A stretch of DNA of 64,000 nt from the NCBI RefSeq assembly GCF_029892425.1, contig NZ_JARXWB010000018.1, positions 90,282 to 154,281 on the forward strand. Direction: 5' to 3'. This document shows positions 1 to 7,808 of this stretch, in pieces. Made by a program: the position numbers and the translations under genes. Position 1 is the first letter of the stretch; each line of letters opens with the position of its first letter. Under the pieces are notes generated by a model that saw nothing but the letters and a program-made list of their open reading frames with translations, made no database searches and had not been told where the DNA came from. Origin of the DNA: Bradyrhizobium sp. BR13661. Its GTDB lineage: Bacteria > Pseudomonadota > Alphaproteobacteria > Rhizobiales > Xanthobacteraceae.

Positions 1-389
1 CCGGCGGCGGCCGCATCAGCCGCGTGCACGGACCGTTTGCCTCGGACGAGGAAGTCGAGAAGGTGGTGCGCCACCTCAAGACGCAGGGCCAGCCGGAATA
101 TCTCGAAGCGGTCACGGCGGAAGAACCGACCGAGGACGAGGACGGCGGTGCCGTGTTCGACGCCAGCGGCATGGGCGCGGACGGCGGCGGCGACCTGTTC
201 CAGCAGGCCGTTGCGATCGTCAAACGCGATCGCAAGGCCTCGACCAGCTACATCCAGCGCCGGCTGCAAATCGGCTATAACCGCGCCGCGTCGCTGATGG
301 AGCGCATGGAACTGGAAGGCATTGTCGGACCCGCAAATCACGCCGGCAAGCGCGAGATTCTGGTCGAGGAAGAAGACAGTCATATGTGA
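1..389 (+). CDS. ftsK: DNA translocase FtsK, C-terminal fragment
   Basis: Partial gene: the 5' end lies before the window and the frame opens at base 3. About 128 residues are visible. They begin at the end of the motor domain (RVHGPF, then SDEEVEKVV) and finish with the winged-helix gamma domain (AVAIVKRDRKAS...QIGYNRAASLMERME), which in FtsK reads KOPS sequences and activates XerCD at dif. The stop codon (387-389) is followed closely by the LolA-like gene, the usual ftsK-lolA order. Family assignment is firm; nothing can be said of the missing membrane part. Confidence 0.95.
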   Translation, partial: GGGRISRVHGPFASDEEVEKVVRHLKTQGQPEYLEAVTAEEPTEDEDGGAVFDASGMGADGGGDLFQQAVAIVKRDRKASTSYIQRRLQIGYNRAASLMERMELEGIVGPANHAGKREILVEEEDSHM

Positions 390-484
390 GGCACCCCGCC
401 TCAAAGTCCCATTTCACGCAAAAACGTTATCTGCTTTTGCCCAAAATCACGCTAAAACGACGCCCAGCCACACAGGACGACGCG

Positions 485-1300
485 TTGACCCAACATCCGG
501 ACAATCGATTCGCTGCCTCCATTGCCGCGCATGGTGCGCGCGTGGCCGGCGTGCTGCTCGTCACCGCCGCGATGGTGACCGCATCGTCCGTTGCGCAGAC
601 CGTGCCCGTGCCGAAGCCGGCACCGAAGGCGCGCGACGCTGCTCCGCCGTCGGGCGGACCGGCGGTCACGGGCGCAACGCAGGCGCCGCCGAATCCGGTC
701 ATTCCAGATCCGCGCCGCAACGTGCCGAGCAGCATCTTCCAGACCTTCGACGACAAGCAGAAGGCGCAGGCGGCCAAGGTCAGCGCCTACCTGTCCTCGC
801 TGTCGACCCTGGTTGGAAATTTCGTCCAGGTCGGCCCCGACGGCAGCAAGACGCAGGGCGATTTCTACATCCAGAAGCCCGGCAAGATGCGCGTCGAATA
901 TGATCCGCCGAGCCCGATCGACATCATCGCCGACGGATCGTCGGTCGTCGTGCGCGACCGCAAGCTCGCGACACAGGACGTCTATCCGCTGTCGCAGACG
1001 CCGCTGCGCTTCCTGCTATCCGACCGCATCGACCTGATGAAGGACACCAACGTCGTCAGCGTCACTGCGGACGATCTCTTCATCAGCGTCACCATCGAGG
1101 AGAAGCAGGCGCTGGTCGGCACCAGCCGCCTGTTGCTGATGATCGGCGCCAAGGACGGCCAATTGAAGCAATGGACCGTGACCGATCCGCAGGGATACGA
1201 CACCACATTCGCTGTCTATAATCTCGATGCGAGCAAGAAGCTCGATCCCAACATGTTCAAGATCGACTTCACCAATTACAGCGTGCCGTCGCCGGGGTAG
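485..1300 (+). CDS. LolA-like outer-membrane lipoprotein carrier protein
   Basis: A 271-residue exported protein. I start it at TTG 485, preceded by AGGACGA; a GTG at 386 overlapping the ftsK stop would add 33 residues that do not resemble a signal peptide. A hydrophobic segment at about residues 18-33 ends in ASSVAQ, a plausible signal-peptidase site, followed by a Pro/Ala-rich linker. The region from about residue 90 has the LolA-fold pattern (GDFYIQKPGKMRVEY, VVVRDRKL, PLRFLL). LolA family proteins carry lipoproteins across the periplasm. The position after ftsK supports this. The sequence is divergent, so true LolA activity is inferred. Confidence 0.8.
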   Translation: MTQHPDNRFAASIAAHGARVAGVLLVTAAMVTASSVAQTVPVPKPAPKARDAAPPSGGPAVTGATQAPPNPVIPDPRRNVPSSIFQTFDDKQKAQAAKVSAYLSSLSTLVGNFVQVGPDGSKTQGDFYIQKPGKMRVEYDPPSPIDIIADGSSVVVRDRKLATQDVYPLSQTPLRFLLSDRIDLMKDTNVVSVTADDLFISVTIEEKQALVGTSRLLLMIGAKDGQLKQWTVTDPQGYDTTFAVYNLDASKKLDPNMFKIDFTNYSVPSPG

Positions 1301-1311
1301 CGCCCTTCTGC

Positions 1312-1398
1312 CGTAGGGTGGGCAAAGCGAAGCGTGCCCACCATTTCAAGCCAGAAAAGACGGTGGGCACGGCGCATTGCGCCTTTGCCCACCCTACG
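1312..1398. repeat. Palindromic intergenic element, CGTAGGGTGGG family
   Basis: An 87-bp imperfect palindrome begins with CGTAGGGTGGGCAAAG and ends with its complement CTTTGCCCACCCTACG. Each half contains a smaller hairpin built on GTGCCCACC/GGTGGGCAC. It fills the gap between the LolA-like gene and xth, which run in the same direction. A relative with the same CGTAGGG ends lies at 14423-14510. The transcript would fold into a stable stem, but no T-run follows it. Confidence 0.8.
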
Positions 1399-1422
1399 AG
1401 AGCTTGCTAAGACGCAACTCCC

Positions 1423-2238
1423 ATGCGTCTTTCCCTGACAACCTGGAACATCAACTCGGTGCGGCTGCGCATCGACCTGGTCGCGAAATTTCTCAAGAGC
1501 GCGCGGCCGGACGTACTGTGCCTGCAGGAGACCAAGTGCATCGACGACGCGTTTCCGCTGAAGCGCTTCAAGCGGCTCGGCTACGAGCACGTCGCGCTGA
1601 ACGGGCAGAAGGGCTATCACGGCGTCGCCATCGTCTCGAGGATTCCGTTCGAGTCCACCGACATCCGCACCTTCTGCGACAAGGTGGACTCACGCCATAT
1701 CTCGGTGTCGTTCGGCGGCAAGGCCAACATCGCAAAACCGCTGGTGCTGCATAATTTCTACGTGCCCGCCGGCGGCGACATTCCCGATCCCGCGCTGAAC
1801 GAAAAGTTCGACCACAAGCTGCGCTTCCTCGACGAGATGAAAGCCTGCGAGCCGCTGCATCCACGCGGTGATGACAGGCACATCCTGGTCGGCGACCTCA
1901 ACGTCGCGCCGCACGAGAACGACGTGTGGTCGCACAAGCAGCTTCTGAAAGTCGTCTCGCACACGCCGGTAGAAACCGAGAAGCTGAAGGCTGCGCTCGA
2001 GGCCGGCGAATGGGTCGACGTCGCGCGCGACCGCATTGCGGTGTCGGAAAAAGTCTACACCTGGTGGAGCTACCGCTCCGCCGACTGGACCGTCGGTGAC
2101 CGCGGCCGACGGCTCGACCACATCTGGGTCTCGCGCGCGCTGAAGGACGCGGTCCAGGATTTCAAGATTTTGCGCGATGCACGGAGCTGGGAGCGGCCGT
2201 CGGACCATGTGCCGGTCACGGTGACGCTGGAGGTTTAG
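1423..2238 (+). CDS. xth: Exodeoxyribonuclease III
   Basis: A 271-residue enzyme of the exonuclease III / AP endonuclease family, which cleaves abasic sites in base-excision repair. Diagnostic motifs are TTWNINSVR at the N-terminus, LQETK with metal-binding Glu36, GDLNVAP with Asp158 and Asn160, the substrate-site segment GRRLDHIWVS, and the C-terminal SDHVPV with Asp261-His262. Length is normal for the family. The start is ATG 1423. It lies downstream of a palindromic element and converges on the cyclic-nucleotide-binding gene. Confidence 0.95.
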   Translation: MRLSLTTWNINSVRLRIDLVAKFLKSARPDVLCLQETKCIDDAFPLKRFKRLGYEHVALNGQKGYHGVAIVSRIPFESTDIRTFCDKVDSRHISVSFGGKANIAKPLVLHNFYVPAGGDIPDPALNEKFDHKLRFLDEMKACEPLHPRGDDRHILVGDLNVAPHENDVWSHKQLLKVVSHTPVETEKLKAALEAGEWVDVARDRIAVSEKVYTWWSYRSADWTVGDRGRRLDHIWVSRALKDAVQDFKILRDARSWERPSDHVPVTVTLEV

Positions 2239-2247
2239 CCCTCCACT

Positions 2248-2373
2248 CGTCATTCCGGGGCGCGCGCAGCGCGAGCTATGGTGCGCAATTGCGCACCTGA
2301 GAATCCATTCATCCACCATCGCTGACGCTCGATGGATTCCGGGTTCGTCGCTTCGCGACGCCCCGGAATGACG
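2248..2373. repeat. Palindromic element, CGTCATTCCGG family, long form
   Basis: A 126-bp composite palindrome bounded by CGTCATTCCGGGGCG and CGCCCCGGAATGACG. It contains an inner perfect dyad GGTGCGCAATTGCGCACC and a second inner hairpin around CGTCGCTTCGCGACG. It occupies the convergent gap between xth and the cyclic-nucleotide-binding gene, where it could end transcription from both sides. Shorter members are at 12227-12316 and 55811-55851. Confidence 0.85.
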
Positions 2374-2382
2374 GGTGGGGAG

Positions 2383-2826
2383 CTACGTGCTCAGCTTCGA
2401 ACCCGCCATCAGGATATCGCTGGCGATCTGGCTGGAGCGGATAGCGAATTCATCGCGGAGGCGGACCGCCGCGGCGGGGTCGCTTTCGAGCACGCGCTGA
2501 AACAGGCTGCGGGCGACGCGGATGACGGAAGAATGCTCCAGCGCGATTGCACCGGAGGGCCGTTTCATCGGCACGACCAGCGCGAGCTCGCCGATCAGCG
2601 TGCCGGGCCCCGCGATCATCTCAGCGCCGGCGCCGTCATCGACGCGAAAAGCGCCGCGCTGGACCACGAAGCCGGCATCGGCATCGTCACCGAGATTGAA
2701 CAGGATGTCGCCGCGGACGAAGTCGCGTTGCTCGGAGCCGATCGCCAGCATGCGCAACGAGGCGTCTCCCAACAGGCGCAGTGTCGGGACACGCTCAAGC
2801 AGCGCTACGTCGTCGTCGATTGACAT
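2383..2826 (-). CDS. Single-domain cyclic-nucleotide-binding protein (Cpk-like)
   Basis: A 147-residue protein made almost entirely of one cNMP-binding (Crp-fold) domain: DILFNLGD, then GELALV followed by RPSGAIALEHS, which is where the phosphate-binding cassette lies. There is no helix-turn-helix, so it is not a Crp-type transcription factor. In Brucella a similar gene, annotated as a cAMP-dependent kinase regulatory subunit, sits beside the response regulator gene otpR, and the same pairing is seen here (60-bp gap, same strand). The ligand is unknown; the canonical Arg of the cassette is present in RPSGA. Confidence 0.75.
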   Translation of the reverse strand: MSIDDDVALLERVPTLRLLGDASLRMLAIGSEQRDFVRGDILFNLGDDADAGFVVQRGAFRVDDGAGAEMIAGPGTLIGELALVVPMKRPSGAIALEHSSVIRVARSLFQRVLESDPAAAVRLRDEFAIRSSQIASDILMAGSKLST

Positions 2827-2886
2827 TCCGGTCCGAAGCTCGAGGAACGCGCGAATTTACGACGAATCGCGCGCTCCTGGAACGTA

Positions 2887-3573
2887 TCACGGCACCAGCT
2901 TGTAGCCACCGGCTTCCGTCACCAGGATTTCCGGGTTGGCGGCATCCTTCTCGATCTTCTGGCGAAGACGGTAGATGTGGGTTTCCAGCGTGTGGGTGGT
3001 GACGCCGGAATTGTAGCCCCAGACTTCCTGGAGCAGGGTTTCGCGCGAGACCGGCATCTGGCCGGCGCGGTAGAGGAAGCGCAGGATCGCCGTTTCCTTC
3101 TCGGTGAGGCGGACCTTGCGGGCATTGGCCGCGGTCAGCATCTTGGAGCCGGGACGGAAGGAGTAGGGGCCGACCGAGAACACCGCGTCCTCGCTGGCCT
3201 CGTGCTGCCGTAGCTGCGCGCGGATGCGGGCCAGCAGCACGGCGAAGCGGAAGGGTTTTGCCACATAGTCGTTGGCACCGGATTCCAGGCCCAAAATCGT
3301 GTCGGAATCGGTGTCATGCCCCGTCAGCATGATGATCGGCGCCTTGAAGCCGCCCTTGCGCAAGGAGCGAACCACCTCGCGGCCGTCGGTGTCGGGAAGG
3401 CCGACATCCATCAGCACGAGATCGGGGGCGTTGGCCTTTGCGGCGCTGGCGCCCTTGGCGCCGGTATCGACGGCGGAGGCTTCAAATTCTTCGTGTAGCG
3501 ATAATTGCTCCACCAACGTGTCGCGCAGATCGGTATCGTCATCCACGATCAGGATCTTGCGGGCATTGGCCAT
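2887..3573 (-). CDS. OmpR-family response regulator, probable CenR/OtpR orthologue
   Basis: A 228-residue two-component regulator. The receiver domain has the acidic pocket Asp11-Asp12-Asp13, phospho-acceptor Asp56 in LVLMDVGLPD, Thr84 and Lys106. A winged-helix effector follows from about residue 130, with RLTEKETAILRFL and the recognition-helix region VTTHTLETHIYRLRQK. In alphaproteobacteria the CenR/OtpR regulator controls cell-envelope genes and is often essential. The neighbouring cyclic-nucleotide-binding gene matches the Brucella otpR locus, which is the basis for the orthology guess. No histidine kinase is adjacent. Confidence 0.85.
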   Translation of the reverse strand: MANARKILIVDDDTDLRDTLVEQLSLHEEFEASAVDTGAKGASAAKANAPDLVLMDVGLPDTDGREVVRSLRKGGFKAPIIMLTGHDTDSDTILGLESGANDYVAKPFRFAVLLARIRAQLRQHEASEDAVFSVGPYSFRPGSKMLTAANARKVRLTEKETAILRFLYRAGQMPVSRETLLQEVWGYNSGVTTHTLETHIYRLRQKIEKDAANPEILVTEAGGYKLVP

Positions 3574-3752
3574 AGGGGGTCATCCTTTTGGAGTCCGGCG
3601 AGGCGCGCATGCATGCCGCACCCAGCCGTGATGGGAAGTTTAGGGGTCGCTATTTTTATTGTTGTTCGTGTTGAAGTAGTGGGCTGTTACCGATTCACAA
3701 GCCGGAAGCACTCTAACCCAGAATAGCAGGGCGTTTCGATGAATGTCCTGTA

Positions 3753-4346
3753 ATGAATTCGACATCGCGATTTCGCATGAAAAACAAAGCCGCGTCAGCA
3801 AGTTACACCAGAAATCGGGGATCGGGACCGGTTTCGGCGATCCGCGTTAAGGCTGCCGCCGGGAATCCGCGCCGGGGCTGGCTGACCGCAGCCGGCCTGA
3901 CGATTCCGGTCGCGCTGGGGCGCGGCGGCATTCTGGCCAACAAGCGCGAGGGCGATGGCGGCACGCCCAGGGGCAGCTTTCGGCCGAGGCAATTATGGTG
4001 GCGGGGCGACCGGCACAGCCGCCCCAGAACCTTTTTGCCGGCGCGAATCATCACCGGCGCGGACGCCTGGTGCGAGGACCCCGGGGATCGCCACTACAAC
4101 CAGTGGATCCGGCGCGGGCAGGGCGAGGGCGGCGACCGGCTCAAGCGCGCCGACCAGCTCTATGACTTCATCATCGAAATCGACCACAACACCAGGCCCC
4201 GAATCGCCGGCCGCGGCAGCGCGGTGTTCTTGCACCTGGCGCGCGACAATTTCGGTCCTACGGCGGGCTGCGTCTCCATGACCAAATCTGCGATGCTGCA
4301 ATTGCTGCGGCTGATAGGACCCAAGACAAAAATCATCATCGGGTGA
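3753..4346 (+). CDS. L,D-transpeptidase family protein (YkuD domain)
   Basis: A protein of up to 197 residues whose C-terminal half carries the YkuD catalytic signature: HLARDNFGPTAGCVSM, with His161 and Cys173 as likely catalytic residues. Such enzymes make or edit 3-3 peptidoglycan cross-links or attach proteins to peptidoglycan. Earlier segments (GRGGILANKREGDGGTPRG, then a conserved Tyr-Asn-Gln stretch) match the short YkuD proteins of rhizobia. The start is uncertain: ATG 3753 or ATG 3777. No convincing signal peptide is visible. It overlaps the next gene's possible GTG start. Confidence 0.85.
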   Translation: MNSTSRFRMKNKAASASYTRNRGSGPVSAIRVKAAAGNPRRGWLTAAGLTIPVALGRGGILANKREGDGGTPRGSFRPRQLWWRGDRHSRPRTFLPARIITGADAWCEDPGDRHYNQWIRRGQGEGGDRLKRADQLYDFIIEIDHNTRPRIAGRGSAVFLHLARDNFGPTAGCVSMTKSAMLQLLRLIGPKTKIIIG

Positions 4347-4351
4347 GGGCA

Positions 4352-5137
4352 ATGCTCGACAAGGATCAGATCGCCGCGGCTTCGCAAGTCCTGGTTCGAC
4401 ACTGGCGTGACGGCACCAAGTTCGACGCTCTGGAGACGCGGCTGCGGCCGCAGAGCCGGGCGGACGGATATGCGGTCCAAGCCGTCCTTGAAAATCAAAC
4501 GCTCGGAAAACTGTTCGGCTGGAAGATCGCGGCGACGAGCGAGGCCGGGCAGAAGCACATCAACGTCGCGGGCCCGCTGGCCGGCCGCATCATGAGCGAC
4601 ACCGTCATCGCCGACGGTGGCACTGCGTCGATGAAGGGCAACGCGATGCGCGTCGGCGAGCCGGAATTCTGTTTCCGCATGGGGCGCGATTTGCCGCCGC
4701 GGCCAACGCCGTACGCGGTCGACGAGGTGCTCGCCGCCGTCGATACGTTGCATCCCGCCATCGAAATTCCGGATTCGCGTTTCGCCGATTTCGCCAGCGC
4801 CGGCGAGGCGCAGCTCATCGCCGACAACGCGTGTGCGCATCTGTTCGTACTGGGCCCGGCGACATCTGCGAACTGGCGCGCAATGGATCTCGTCGAGGTA
4901 CGACCCGTGATCACGCTGCGCGGCGAGCGCTATGTCGGTCATGGCAAGAACGTGCTCGGCGATCCCCTGATAGCATTGACCTGGCTCGCCAATGAGCTGC
5001 GCGGGCTCGGTATCACGTTGCGGGCAGGGGCGGTGGTGACGACAGGCACCTGCCATCCGCCGCTGCCGATCCAGACCGGCGATCATTTCGCCGCGGATTT
5101 CGGCGTGCTGGGGAAGGTGTCGGTGAGGTTTGTGTAA
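4352..5137 (+). CDS. 2-keto-4-pentenoate hydratase / FAH-superfamily protein
   Basis: A 261-residue protein of the hydratase/decarboxylase branch of the fumarylacetoacetate hydrolase fold. It shows GWKIAATSEAGQ, the metal-site region RVGEPEFCFRMG, VDTLHPAIEIPDSRF and the late GAVVTTGTCHPP. Relatives add water to 2-oxopent-4-enoate in aromatic-ring meta-cleavage, but no other catabolic gene lies nearby, so the substrate is open. I prefer ATG 4352 (MLDKDQ); GTG 4343 overlaps the L,D-transpeptidase stop. The two genes are probably co-transcribed. Confidence 0.8.
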   Translation: MLDKDQIAAASQVLVRHWRDGTKFDALETRLRPQSRADGYAVQAVLENQTLGKLFGWKIAATSEAGQKHINVAGPLAGRIMSDTVIADGGTASMKGNAMRVGEPEFCFRMGRDLPPRPTPYAVDEVLAAVDTLHPAIEIPDSRFADFASAGEAQLIADNACAHLFVLGPATSANWRAMDLVEVRPVITLRGERYVGHGKNVLGDPLIALTWLANELRGLGITLRAGAVVTTGTCHPPLPIQTGDHFAADFGVLGKVSVRFV

Positions 5138-5145
5138 TCACCATC

Positions 5146-5171
5146 GTCGTCCTGGCTTTCGCCAGGACGAC
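5146..5171. terminator. Bidirectional hairpin between convergent genes
   Basis: A perfect 11-bp stem, GTCGTCCTGGC / GCCAGGACGAC, closes a TTTC loop, in the 54-bp gap between the converging hydratase gene and yggS. An A/T-rich stretch (CAAAATAAAT) follows on the plus strand. It is well placed to end both transcripts. Confidence 0.7.
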
Positions 5172-5191
5172 CAAAATAAATACGCCGACTC

Positions 5192-5881
5192 CTACCTGTG
5201 CCCGAAGATCGCGCTGCCCACGCGGACATGGGTAGCGCCCAGCATGATGGCGGTCGCATAGTCCGCGCTCATGCCCATCGACAGGTTCTGCAAGCCGTTG
5301 CGCGCGGCGATCTTGGCGGTCAGCGCGAAATGTGCGGCCGGCGGCTCGTCCACCGGCGGAATGCACATGAGGCCTGAGATCGTCAGGCCATAGGTGTCGC
5401 GGCAACTCGCGAGGAAGGCATCGGCCTCGCCGGGCGCGACGCCGGCCTTCTGTGGCTCCTCGCCGGTGTTGATCTGGACGAAGAGTTGCGGGTGCTTGTT
5501 CTGGGATTCGATTTCTTTGGCTAACGCCTGGCAAATGCTCGGACGGTCGACCGAATGGATCGCATCGAACAGCGCCACCGCCTCTTTCGCCTTGTTGGAT
5601 TGCAGCGGTCCGATCAGATGCAGCACAATGTCTGGATAATCAGCCGTTAACGCCGGCCACTTGCCCTTGGCTTCCTGCACGCGATTCTCGCCGAACACGC
5701 GCTGTCCGGCACCGATGACAGGGATAATTGCATCGGCGGCGAACGTCTTGGACACGGCGATCAGCGTCACGGAGGCGCGTGCGCGCCGCGCATCCTTGCA
5801 GGCACGTGCAATCTCGGCCTCGACCGCGGCGAGCGCGTTTGGTGAATGGCCGGTTACCGGCACGGCATTATCTTCTGTCAT
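5192..5881 (-). CDS. YggS-family pyridoxal-phosphate homeostasis protein
   Basis: A 229-residue single-domain PLP-binding protein of the YggS/PROSC family. Lys45 in the motif VSKTF is the expected Schiff-base lysine. Other family marks are FGENRVQE, the HLIGPLQSNK segment, INTGEEPQKAGV and SMGMSADY near the end. The family buffers free PLP and affects amino-acid and keto-acid pools; it has no known catalytic activity. It is transcribed away from the diguanylate cyclase at 5991 and converges on the hydratase gene. Confidence 0.92.
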   Translation of the reverse strand: MTEDNAVPVTGHSPNALAAVEAEIARACKDARRARASVTLIAVSKTFAADAIIPVIGAGQRVFGENRVQEAKGKWPALTADYPDIVLHLIGPLQSNKAKEAVALFDAIHSVDRPSICQALAKEIESQNKHPQLFVQINTGEEPQKAGVAPGEADAFLASCRDTYGLTISGLMCIPPVDEPPAAHFALTAKIAARNGLQNLSMGMSADYATAIMLGATHVRVGSAIFGHR

Positions 5882-5930
5882 GAGATCGATCGCGCTGTGA
5901 GCGTAACGGAGGTAGTTCCAATTTTACCCA

Positions 5931-5952
5931 GTTCAAGAAAGAGTTTTTGAAC
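5931..5952. promoter_or_regulatory. Inverted repeat in a divergent promoter region
   Basis: GTTCAA at 5931-5936 and TTGAAC at 5947-5952 form a dyad with a 10-base A/G/T-rich spacer, 39 bases before the diguanylate cyclase start and 50 bases upstream of yggS. It could be an operator or a small hairpin; no known regulator is recognised. Confidence 0.35.
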
Positions 5953-5990
5953 CCTTCGCTTTACCTTGTCCGGCGGGGTGGGTCGCGAAG

Positions 5991-7688
5991 ATGGCAAACG
6001 TTAGTTTCAACCGCAAACGAGCAAAACTCAAGCAGGTCCTCGGCATCAGGGCCCGGCTTGCATTGCTCGCTGTCATTCTTGTCGCGCCGCTCATGCTCGA
6101 TCGCATCCGTTCGCTCGAGGACACCCGCGCCAAGCAGATCGCGCAAGCCACGACCGAATTCACCACCGTCGCAAAGCACAGCGCCGATGCGCAGCGCGAG
6201 GTGATCTCGTCGGTCGAGACGATCCTGAAATCGGAAGCCTTCATCCGCGCCTCCGCCGGCGGCGTCAGCAAGAGCTGCGACGTGCTGCGCGCGAGCCTGC
6301 CGACGAGCCTTCCCTGGATCCGCACGCTGCTGATCGCCGGCCAGGACGGCCGCATCCAGTGCGCGACCAACAACATGTATGTCGGCCTCGACCTGTCTGA
6401 CCGTCCCTATTTCCAGCAGGCGCAGGAGACCGGCCGCTTCGTGCTGAGCGACTTCATCCTGTCGCGTCCGGTGCAGTCGCCGACCGTGATGGCGGTCTAT
6501 CCGGTTTCCGCGTTCAGCGGCGCCGCCGATGCCGTCGTGCTGGCGACCGTCAACCTCGACTGGATGTCGAAGGTGATGAACAATCTGGGCGGCCGCGAGG
6601 GCATCACGGCGGTGCTGGTCGACAGCGCCGGCACGGTGCTGGCCGCGCCCGCCGATCAGCACAGCGTCGTCGGCCGTCCGCTCGACAACATGCCCTTGAT
6701 GTCGGCCATCGCCGACAAGGCCTTGCGCTCGGACCAGGACGAAGGCTCGCTGTCGTTCCTCGCCGCCGACGGCTCGCGTCGCGCGGTCAGCTACACGCGC
6801 ATCGCCGGCACCAATGCCCGCCTGATCGCCAGCATCGATGAAGACAAGGTGTCCGCGGCGGTCAGCCGCGACATCCGCACCGCCTATCTGCAGCTCGCCT
6901 TCGTCGTCATGTTCGTGCTGCTCGGCGCGCTGATCGCGGCCGAGAAGCTCGTGATCAAGCCGATCGAAATGCTTGCCGACATGGCCAAGCGCCTCGGCGA
7001 GGGCGATCTGTCGGCCCGCGCCGCGCGCACCCGGCTGCCGTCCGAATTCGTGCCGCTGGCGCGCGCCTTCAACGGGATGGCTGCGCAGCTCAGCCAGCGC
7101 GAGCGCGAGCTGATCGCGACCAACGATCGGCTGACGGTGATGGCCTCGATCGACATGCTGTCGGGACTTGCCAACCGGCGCGGCTTCCAGAGCCGGCTCG
7201 ACTTCGAATGGATGCGCGCGCAGCAATATGGCAGCGAGCTCGCGCTGCTGATGATCGACGTCGACCATTTCAAGCTGTTCAACGACACCTACGGCCATCT
7301 CGAAGGCGATTCCTGCCTGACCCGCCTCGGCGAATCGCTGTCCGGCATCGCCGCCGACACGATGGGCTTTGCGGCGCGCTATGGTGGCGAGGAATTCTGC
7401 CTCTTGCTGCCGAACACCGACGTGATGCGCGCCGTCGAGATCGGCGAACAGGTGCGTTCGGCCGTGCTGAAGCTTTGCCTGCCGCACATCACATCTGCCC
7501 ACATGGTGGTCACGGTGTCGATCGGCGTTGCGGCGACGAGGCCGAACGAGACCTTGCGTCCGGGCGATCTGATCGAAGCCGCCGATGCGGCGCTCTACGC
7601 CGCGAAACATCGCGGTCGCAACAATGTTGTCGAGCACGGGATTTTGCGGATCGAGGGCAGCACTGCCGGAATCGCGATGGCGGGCTGA
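5991..7688 (+). CDS. Membrane diguanylate cyclase with periplasmic sensor and HAMP domain
   Basis: A 565-residue protein. An N-terminal membrane segment (about residues 22-37) is followed by a long periplasmic sensor region of Cache type, a second membrane segment near 300-318, a HAMP linker (EMLADMAKRLGEGDLSAR) and a GGDEF domain with the active-site motif GGEEF at residues 465-469. The family makes cyclic di-GMP from two GTP. No RxxD product-inhibition site is present in the expected place before GGEEF (the residues there are TMGF). It converges on a second diguanylate cyclase gene. Start ATG 5991. Confidence 0.93.
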   Translation: MANVSFNRKRAKLKQVLGIRARLALLAVILVAPLMLDRIRSLEDTRAKQIAQATTEFTTVAKHSADAQREVISSVETILKSEAFIRASAGGVSKSCDVLRASLPTSLPWIRTLLIAGQDGRIQCATNNMYVGLDLSDRPYFQQAQETGRFVLSDFILSRPVQSPTVMAVYPVSAFSGAADAVVLATVNLDWMSKVMNNLGGREGITAVLVDSAGTVLAAPADQHSVVGRPLDNMPLMSAIADKALRSDQDEGSLSFLAADGSRRAVSYTRIAGTNARLIASIDEDKVSAAVSRDIRTAYLQLAFVVMFVLLGALIAAEKLVIKPIEMLADMAKRLGEGDLSARAARTRLPSEFVPLARAFNGMAAQLSQRERELIATNDRLTVMASIDMLSGLANRRGFQSRLDFEWMRAQQYGSELALLMIDVDHFKLFNDTYGHLEGDSCLTRLGESLSGIAADTMGFAARYGGEEFCLLLPNTDVMRAVEIGEQVRSAVLKLCLPHITSAHMVVTVSIGVAATRPNETLRPGDLIEAADAALYAAKHRGRNNVVEHGILRIEGSTAGIAMAG

Positions 7689-7737
7689 AGTGCGATGAGA
7701 TTTGGATGAATGGTCATCGCAACTTAGGTTATTGTTT

Positions 7738-7786
7738 GAGCATGATCTCTTCGGAAAACCGCTGCGCACTTTTCCGGATCATGCTC
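7738..7786. repeat. Palindromic element, GAGCATGATC family
   Basis: A 49-bp element bounded by perfect 10-bp inverted ends, GAGCATGATC and GATCATGCTC, with an inner complementary pair CGGAAAA/TTTTCCG. It lies between the two convergent diguanylate cyclase genes, 22 bases from the stop of the minus-strand one. Relatives are at 31887-31937, 39168-39237 and 63380-63428. Confidence 0.85.
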
Positions 7787-7808
7787 TAGGCTCTCGCGCG
7801 GCTGGTCT

